From the NCBI GenBank assembly GCA_010015655.1, contig ML976656.1, forward strand, positions 1,173,385-1,237,384: a stretch of DNA of 64,000 bases, written 5' to 3'. Shown here piece after piece: positions 57,327-64,000 of this stretch (its first letter is position 1; each line of letters opens with the position of its first letter). The notes below the pieces were generated by a model. It saw only the letters and a program-made list of their open reading frames with translations. It searched no databases and was not told where the DNA came from. Made by a program: the position numbers and the translations under genes. The DNA comes from Bimuria novae-zelandiae CBS 107.79 (taxonomy: Eukaryota; Ascomycota; Dothideomycetes; Pleosporales; Didymosphaeriaceae).

Positions 57327-60300
57327 TATATAAACCTCTTTTAAATAAGAAGAAAAAAGCTAAAATCAGGCCAAATTTACTTCTTTTAACCCTTCTGCGT
57401 TTTTTTTTCTTTTTAGAGTTCTTAGCTAATCTGGCTACGGGGCTTCTAGATGCTCCGCGTGGAACTTCTCCAGCGCTGTCTTATAGTTCGTGAGGTTCTG
57501 TACTAGTTCCTACGTGTTATAGCCCTCTACCCATCCTTCCCACTTCACTAGGTACTTGTACTAACGCCTAATCTTTTATAGGTTTTTAATTACTTTAATC
57601 TTATACTCCTTATCCTTAAATTTAAGTTAAGTTTTTAGCTCGGCGTCTAGTAGTGCTAGTTTTAATAATAACTTATAGAAGACTAGGTGTATACGTGTAT
57701 TTATAAGTAACTATAGTTTAAAATTAACTAGTCCTTTAAGCTCCTAAATTTTAAATAGTCCTTTTTAATTATTATTTAATTTCTTGCTTAGCTATATTAT
57801 CTTAACGTTTTTTTATAAGAGGAGAACTCTATCCCCCTTCTTAAAAGTTAGTCCCTTAATTCTTTTCTTATTTGCCTATTTTACTATTTACTTATTACGT
57901 TATATAATATTTCTACGTAGCGTTTCGTGTAGGTCATGCATAAGTCTAGCTTTATTAGCTGCGTCTTTCGCAATGCTCTAGATGTCTAACGGATCCCGTT
58001 AAGTCGTCAGTTCGCATCCGTGATTGGCATAGTACAGCGAATACCCTATAGTCGCCAATCTTGTGCTATTGTATGCTAGCTAGGCTATTAGTAATAGCTT
58101 AACCTAATTATCTTAAAGCTTATTTATATATATCTAGAGGTATTATTCTAACGTCTAGTTTATTTACTTAGTTTAGCTATTTATTTTAGGATAGAAGCTT
58201 GTCGTGAGCTTATACTTAATTCCTAATTTAGCTATAAATATAGTCTAATATAATAATATAAATATCTTAGCTTTATCTGTAATAAACTTATCTAGTTATT
58301 TAACCTGTAATATTAATTCTTATTTTATTATATAAGCCAATTCTTCTACTAATATAGCTTCTTTAATTAGTATAAACCTTAATTCCTTAGTTAGTTAATA
58401 GATTATAACTAAAATTAAGTTATAGGATTCTTTATTTCCTAGTGCTGATAATGCTAGTAGTTTTATAATAAAGTCTATAGTTACGCTAGACTATGGTCTT
58501 AGGGGTGGCTTTAGTAGCTATAAAAGGCTATAGGGCTTATATCTCTTAGCCTTATTCTTATAATAGGCTAAATAGTTACCTAGAACCTTTTATACTGCCT
58601 AGCGTAGCCTAGGGATAGCATATTTATTTGCGATTTAACGTGTTATTTTAGTAATTTTTAGGTGTCTTTAGTCCTTATCTTTATATAGCTTCTTAATTAG
58701 CAGCGGAGCTACTTACTTACTAATTTAAATTTAGTTTTAATAGTCTTATGCTATTAATCTTATAGCTTTATAAAAGTTATATACTTAGTAATTTTTGTTT
58801 ATAAGCCTTTCGTAGTCCTGTATTCTATCTATAGCTAGTCTATAATAGGTAAAGTCTACGCGTTGCACCTCTAGTGCTGGCGTAAGCTATATCTTATTAT
58901 AGCGAAGGGTTCCGTCCTTTACATAGGTTAAGATTATAATATAGTTACCTTTATTATTCTCTTTTATAAAATCTAATTATTTACTAAGCGCGTCTACTAT
59001 AGCGTTTACGTTCTTTAGTAGATACGTAATATAAAAGTTAAATACTACTATTTATTTAGACTATCTAGCCTATTATTAATTAAGCTTTTTAGTTGTTATA
59101 AAGCGCGTAAGATTAAGGGAAATAAAAAATTCTTTTATCTAATATTTAGCTCCTTTAAGTTATACTTTTTACTACTTAAAGTAGTTAATGATTACTAGTA
59201 GTTCTTTATTATAAATTTTATAATTAAGCTTTACTCCTAAAAGCTTTCTTACGTAATAGAAGACTAGTCTCTATTTCCTGTTATTATATTTTTTATAGTA
59301 GTACGGCTTCTAGCGCATAATCTAATACGTCTATATAGATATAATATTGCCATTCTAGGTTATATATCTATAGTAGGGGTGCTATTAGGAATAAGCGCTT
59401 TAGCTATTTAAAAGCCTTTCTCTCTACTTCCTATAAAGGTCGCTATTTTCCTGTCTTTATAAGTTCCGTTAGTAGAGCAGTGACCTTAGAGTAGTTCTTA
59501 ATAAATTTATAATAAAAGTTAGTAAAGCCTAAGAAGGATTAGGTATCTTTTACTAATTTTAGTAGTAATTATTCTTTTATTATTATAATCTTTTTAGATC
59601 TATTTTAACACCTTCCTAGGATATTACAAATCCCAGATATTCCGTTTCTGTGACGTGAAATTCACACTTCTGAGGGTGTAGGAGCAATCTGTACTCTTGT
59701 AGCTTTTATAATACCTTGCGAACATGTTCCTTGTGTTCTTCTAAAGTTCCGCTTAAGTATATTAATATATTATTAAGGTATGCCGTGCAGAATACGTCTA
59801 AGTATTTATATAATACCTAATTTATTAGTTCCTAAAAGGTTGCTAGTGCGTTAGTTAGCCCTATTAGTATAACTATATACTTAAAGAGGCTATATCGCGT
59901 ATAAAATACTATTTTCTACTTATAACTTTTTATAATTTAAATCTTATAGAATCTATCTTAGATATTAAATTTCGTAAACTACTTAGCTCCTTAGAGTTAA
60001 TTTATAAGCTCTATTATTAGTAGTAATAAGTAGTAGTTCTTAATAGTTACGGCGTTTAGCTATTTATAATTTATATAAAGTCGTAGCCTGCTATCTTTTT
60101 TTATAAATAAAGAGTATAGGGAAGGCTATAAGGCTCTAATTAGGTTTCTACTTCTTTAAGCGTAGGTTCTTTTATATTAGCTCTTTTAACTCTTTCTTTT
60201 ATTTATAGGTAAGGGGCCTTAGGCGTTCTAGCTATAGTTTAGCTTCTTTTACTAGTAGTATTTTATAATCCTACTTCTTATATTTAGGAAGGACGGTTTC

Positions 60301-62930
60301 GTCGTGTTCCTTAAATAAGTCTATAAATTCCTAGTATTCTTTAGGTAGACTTAGGTTATTTAGGACTATTTTAGCCTTTTAGACCTATATATAGTGCACT
60401 TATTTTAGGTGTTACTTTAAGATCCTGTCTATCTTGTAGACTAATATCTTTTATATCTTAGATAATTAGTTTCCCTTTCTTATTTAAGGTTTCTAAAGGG
60501 TCTCCCTTCCGCCTAGGCTCTTCTAAGCCGCTAGTAGATTCTAGGGTAAGATTATTTATTTAATCTAGTCTATCCGTAGATTATGTTGCTCTAGCTATTT
60601 ATATCTAATAATGGCTTCGATGTCTCCTATCTCTATAATAGTAAAAACATGTTAGCTCTCTAGGCTTTTTATATTAACTTATATTAGCGCCGTCTCGAGG
60701 CGTAGCTAACTATTACTATACCCCTATAATTAGGTCCTGTTCGCGAGTCCTATTTATAGTAGTAATCTTTTATTATAATATAGTATATTATATTTTTTAA
60801 CTACTTAAAGGGTAATTAGACACGCGTCTACCCCTAAGTTAATAAGTATTATAATATAATACCCGTGTACTATAATATTTTTAATTAAGTGTTTCTTAAC
60901 TTAGTAAGTATTTATTTAATAAGCTATAATAATTACACTATTACTAGTGTAGCTTATTACTTAGTAATAATTTAGTTTTTTAAGTCCTTAGACTTGTTCT
61001 AGACCTCCCACGAGGCCTTTATATCTTAGATTTAACCCTTAAGTTAGGCTAGTTTCGAGACTTTCTTAATTTTATACTATTTATATTATTATTAATATAG
61101 CGTATAAGTCTCTTTAATCCTATTAGATTTATATACTCCCTAATTTATATATTGCGGGTAATTTAGAGTAAGGCATTTGTTCTAGGCTAACGTATTATGT
61201 CTTAAGTAGCTATTAAAGGAAGTTACCTCTTCCTATAGACTTAAGTGCGCAAAGTACTATAGGTTATATTAGTTTTATTTAATTAATATATATTTTTTAT
61301 TTCTTCCTAGCTATATGCTTCCTATCGTGGTATTAGTATTATAAGGGTCTAAGCCCTAAGGGAACTAGCCTATCTTAAACTTTTATTATCTATATAACTT
61401 ATAGGTAATATTAAAATATTAGTACTAGTTATTCTACTTATAGTGCTTAGCCTAATAAACTAAAAAGTATTTATAATAGTTATTAGGCACGTTATACTAG
61501 CTTTTTTTTAGCCTATAGTACTTTAAGCTTCCTAAAAAATAGGAGGCTTTAACTCTAGCCTTAGAGTGCTATTAGCATCCTTTTCGCGTGCATTACTACT
61601 ATTTGGCATGTGCATGTTGTTCTTGTATCGTGATCTGGCATAGGTAATGTTTCGGGGGCCCTATAGCTTCTTGGCAAGCCAATAGGCGTCCCATGCATGT
61701 GGTCCTTGGACGATTACCTTCGTCTCGCATTGAGATAAGTGGTGCAGTGTACTGCTGCACATCCAACAGGTGTCGTCTGCCAGTCGCTGGAAGATCTGGT
61801 ATTCCTGGAGGGTCTTTCGCTCCTCCTCCCACTCGATTGGTTCCGGGATCTCTTGCGTGAGATCCACCTCGTCGGCCTCTGCCGGCGTGAGGGTGGCCAT
61901 GGCTACTCGTAGGAGATTAGTCGTATTAACCTTAGTCTCCTGGCATTCGCAGTCTCTGGCGAAGTGGCCCTGCTTGCCACATCGGAGGCAGGCTTTGTCC
62001 TTGAACCTCCGTTCTCGCTCTTCCTGCGAGATGCCGTTTCTGCCCTGGTAGCCTCTCTTAGGCTTGTACGGCTGTTTTCCTTTGCCGTTCTTTTTCTTGT
62101 ACCAGCGGGCTTCATCGGTCATAATGACATCTCCGTCCCTGTCTCTTCCTAAGGGTCGGATACCGGTTTCTTTTCTAGAGAGTAGTCGGGTGCTATGCTG
62201 TTTTTCTAGCTTTCGCTTATATAGGCAATTATCTACTTTAATAGCATTATTTATAAGTTTTTTTAGATTATCTATTTTTCCTTAGTAGACTAGTTTATCC
62301 TTAACTATTTTCTTTAGTCTATTATAGTAGGTAATTATAAGTAGGGCTTCTCCCTATTTATTAAGTTCCGCCACGATTTATTTAAATTCTAGGGTATAAA
62401 GTACTACTAATTTTTCTTAACGTAGGCGTTAAAGGCGTATCTTAACTTAATATTTTTTATTAATTATGCTAAATATTTCTTTTATAGCTTTATAAAAAGA
62501 TTTTTAGTCCTTAAAAGCGTCCTTAGTAGCGTCTAAGTTATAATCCTCTAGTTTGCTATTCTTAAGGAAGTTATTAATTATTAGTCTTACTTATATAGCT
62601 ACCTTATCTTACATATTTATATAGGTAACTAGGATTTTATTTTATTCTATCTTAAACTTTTCTAAGTTATAATAAATAAATAGTTTTATTTGCGTTAGGA
62701 ACGTTCCTAAGTAATCCTTTCTAATATAAAGTTTAGGCTTAAGAACCTTTAATTAGTACTTTATATCCTCCTAGGTGCTTATCTTCTTACTTATTTAGTT
62801 AATAATTTCCTAAAGCTAGGCTATTTAAGCTATTTATTTAATAACTATTTTTTCTAGCGTCTTTTCTTTAGGCGCTAAGACAAAGGTTATTAAACTAAGT
62901 CTTACTATTATACTATAGGGTAGTTAAACT
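57327..62930 (-). pseudogene. Gypsy-4 gag-pol with chromodomain, broken mosaic
   Basis: Minus-strand domains from right to left. Gag lies about 62900-62130. Zinc knuckle ACLRCGKQGHFARDC is at 61993-61949, inside an unmutated frame 62122-61661 ending …WLAKKL. Protease is expected about 61300-60700. RT spans about 60180-59590: …LFIKKDSRLRLYINYK…, then AYLNNILIY near 59780, then …KCEFHVTETEYLGFVIS near 59665-59620. RNase H and the integrase lead-in follow, then the integrase patch LAYNSTRLATIGYSLYYAN near 58080-58020. The chromodomain YLVKWEGWVEGYNT-x-E…NYKTALEKFHAEH is near 57560-57450. Several patches (57415-57545, 57960-58075, 59625-59760, 61560-62180) lack RIP-type change between long decayed stretches. 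Type: chromovirus-like gypsy; no 3' LTR is present. Confidence 0.85.
61661..62122 (-). CDS. Preserved gag C-terminal segment of Gypsy-4 (CCHC zinc knuckle)
   Basis: 153 uninterrupted codons from ATG 62122. A basic stretch (…KKKNGKGKQPYKPKRG…) leads into C45-x2-C48-x4-H53-x4-C58, then an acidic segment (…LTPAEADEVDLTQEIPEPIEWEEERK…), and a second Cys pair DTCWMCSSTLHHLSQC that imitates another knuckle near residues 118-132. It binds nucleic acid in family members. It is a piece of the decayed Gypsy-4 gene; the start is the first in-frame Met after RIP-type stops, not a native start. Confidence 0.75.
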   Translation of the reverse strand: MTDEARWYKKKNGKGKQPYKPKRGYQGRNGISQEERERRFKDKACLRCGKQGHFARDCECQETKVNTTNLLRVAMATLTPAEADEVDLTQEIPEPIEWEEERKTLQEYQIFQRLADDTCWMCSSTLHHLSQCETKVIVQGPHAWDAYWLAKKL

Positions 62931-63406
62931 GTTATAAGGCTCTTACACCTTATTTTAATCTAAGTTAAAGTCATAAGGTATTATAGTAATTTATAAATTA
63001 TTTAATAATATAAATTAATGCGATACTTAGCGTAAGGCTAAATAATTTAATTTTATAATAAAGTAAGATAACTATTAGTTTATATAGGAGAACGTACTCG
63101 CACAAAAGATATATAAGTTAACTATAAGGAAGGAAATAATATAGAAGAATCTACTATACTATATACTGGTCTATTTCTTCCTCTGCCTCTAGGTAATCTG
63201 GCCCCCTTAGCAGATTACCTTAGTTTAAAGCTCTTAGCGGATTACCTTAATCTAAAGCTACTATTAGATTAGGGTTACGTAACTCTAGCTAATATAAGCG
63301 ACCCCGCGAGTCCTCGCGGGCTAGTTATAGTATAATCTTATCCGCCTCCCCCTATTTATCCTTGTCTATAGTTGTGTTACTATCCAGGTTTCCTGAGCTC
63401 GTAACA
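62931..63406 (-). repeat. Gypsy-4 5' LTR and leader (inner limit uncertain)
   Basis: On the minus strand the LTR starts TGTTACGAGCTCAGG at 63406. It contains a perfect short hairpin CCCGCGAG-TC-CTCGCGGG (63303-63320) and a repeated GG(T)AATC(T/C)GC(T/C)AAG motif at 63195-63250. Where the LTR ends and the leader begins was not determined, because no partner LTR is present in the window. Confidence 0.5.
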
Positions 63407-63540
63407 CTTAACAGAGGGTGGGGAGGTATATAATAGGCTACGCCTAGTTATTGCCTTAGATCTTTAACTCTCGGTTATGCAAACCTTAGATATCTAAGTT
63501 TGACGCTTAAAGCTTAACTTCGGACTCCCTATCGAATATA
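63407..63540. other. Spacer
   Basis: 134 bases of mixed composition, moderately mutated; a purine run AGAGGGTGGGGAGG lies at 63412-63425. No feature assigned. Confidence 0.4.
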
Positions 63541-64000
63541 CTCGTCCCACATGCCAACCGGAGGTTGGCCCTGCGCCGCCCAACGTAACTTTATATTAAG
63601 AATTAAAATTAATCCGGTCTTTTGACAGCGTAGACTTCAATTATATAGACTAATATACAATGGCGTTAGTGTAGCAAGTAGGGCAGGATCCACAGTCATC
63701 TCTCTAAGAGATAGGACCCATCGGGGCTAATTTTGTAGGCTCTGCAAGTAGGCATCCTTGTACGTTTTTACAGCCTTTCGAGCAACGTTTAAGCCTTAAG
63801 CTCTACACGCTAATTAATTACTTATTACGCTACTTTAATAGTTACTATACTACTTTTTTATGCTAATCTTTTATCTTTAATCTGCCTTTTTTTTAAGCTA
63901 CTATAATAATATTTATAAAATTGCGCCTAGCTAGCGCGATACTATTAATTAGTAATTATAAGCTTTTTAAGAATTTTATAAGCCTCCTACTTAATATATT
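63541..64000 (-). mobile_element. Start of a second copy of the 8900-10788 pogo family (cut by window end)
   Basis: Left end CTCGTCCCACATGCC, TA at 63539-63540, same internal hairpin CCAACC-GGA-GGTTGG. 460 bases are collinear with 8900-9390, differing mainly by transitions, with each copy retaining bases the other has lost. Confidence 0.85.

Noticed and set aside
61770..62285. Several plus-strand open frames over the gag island
   Set aside because: They are shadows of the clean minus-strand gag frame with its zinc knuckle; composition is that of antisense coding sequence.
1..64000. tRNA, rRNA or complete host genes
   Set aside because: No cloverleaf with a plausible anticodon arm, no rRNA landmark and no intron-bearing complete gene could be found by eye; a covariance-model scan would be decisive.

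Overview
The window looks like heterochromatin of a filamentous ascomycete (Pezizomycotina). Almost every stretch is a broken transposable element with very high A+T, a large excess of TA, and stop codons of the TAG/TAA kind expected when C:G pairs become T:A. This is the signature of repeat-induced point mutation (RIP). Both strands carry recognisable fungal retrotransposon and pogo/Fot1-type transposase remains. TTAGGG-like repeats fit such a host. No complete host gene, tRNA or rRNA was recognised; only the first 116 bases look like the end of an ordinary gene.

Layout, left to right. 3-116: end of an unrecognised gene. 251-2548: piggyBac-type element. 2559-4658: Tc1/mariner element with a possible LTR inside. 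5014-24790: minus-strand chromovirus-like gypsy remains (Gypsy-1), broken up by a 386-bp LTR-like unit (6447-6832), a 440-bp LTR (6906-17917) that itself holds an intact pogo element (7037-8897), a decayed pogo element (8900-10788) and a copia element (10992-17804), and two more TA-flanked elements (18520-20265, 21188-23034). 26700-28330: MULE transposase. 29930-36314: plus-strand gypsy remains with a hAT-type MITE (30934-31352) and a second piggyBac (to 33019) inserted.

36330-55648 is the 3' half of another plus-strand gypsy (Gypsy-3). It is split by a 386-bp unit, two abutting pogo elements (37838-40389 and 40392-42154) and a copia element (Copia-Z, 42901-55400, target duplication AATAA). 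Copia-Z in turn carries three pogo elements. Gypsy-3 ends in a 440-bp LTR (55649-56088). 56089-57324 is a truncated pogo element with telomere-like repeats. 57327-63406 is a minus-strand chromodomain gypsy (Gypsy-4). 63541-64000 is the start of a second copy of the 8900-10788 family.

The only coding sequence that looks functional is the 551-residue pogo transposase at 7151-8806, which has near-perfect inverted ends and a C-terminal zinc knuckle. The most unusual item is a GC-rich antisense fragment of what appears to be a host gene (16949-17470, with a plausible 57-bp intron), carried between the copia pol remains and the copia 3' LTR. Other points of note: RIP-free islands inside decayed elements, a shared 'two-box' inverted-repeat design starting ACGT across eight pogo-type families, and two cases of pogo elements abutting through one shared TA. 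All reading was by eye; element ends supported by target-site duplications are firm, while domain limits in decayed genes are approximate.
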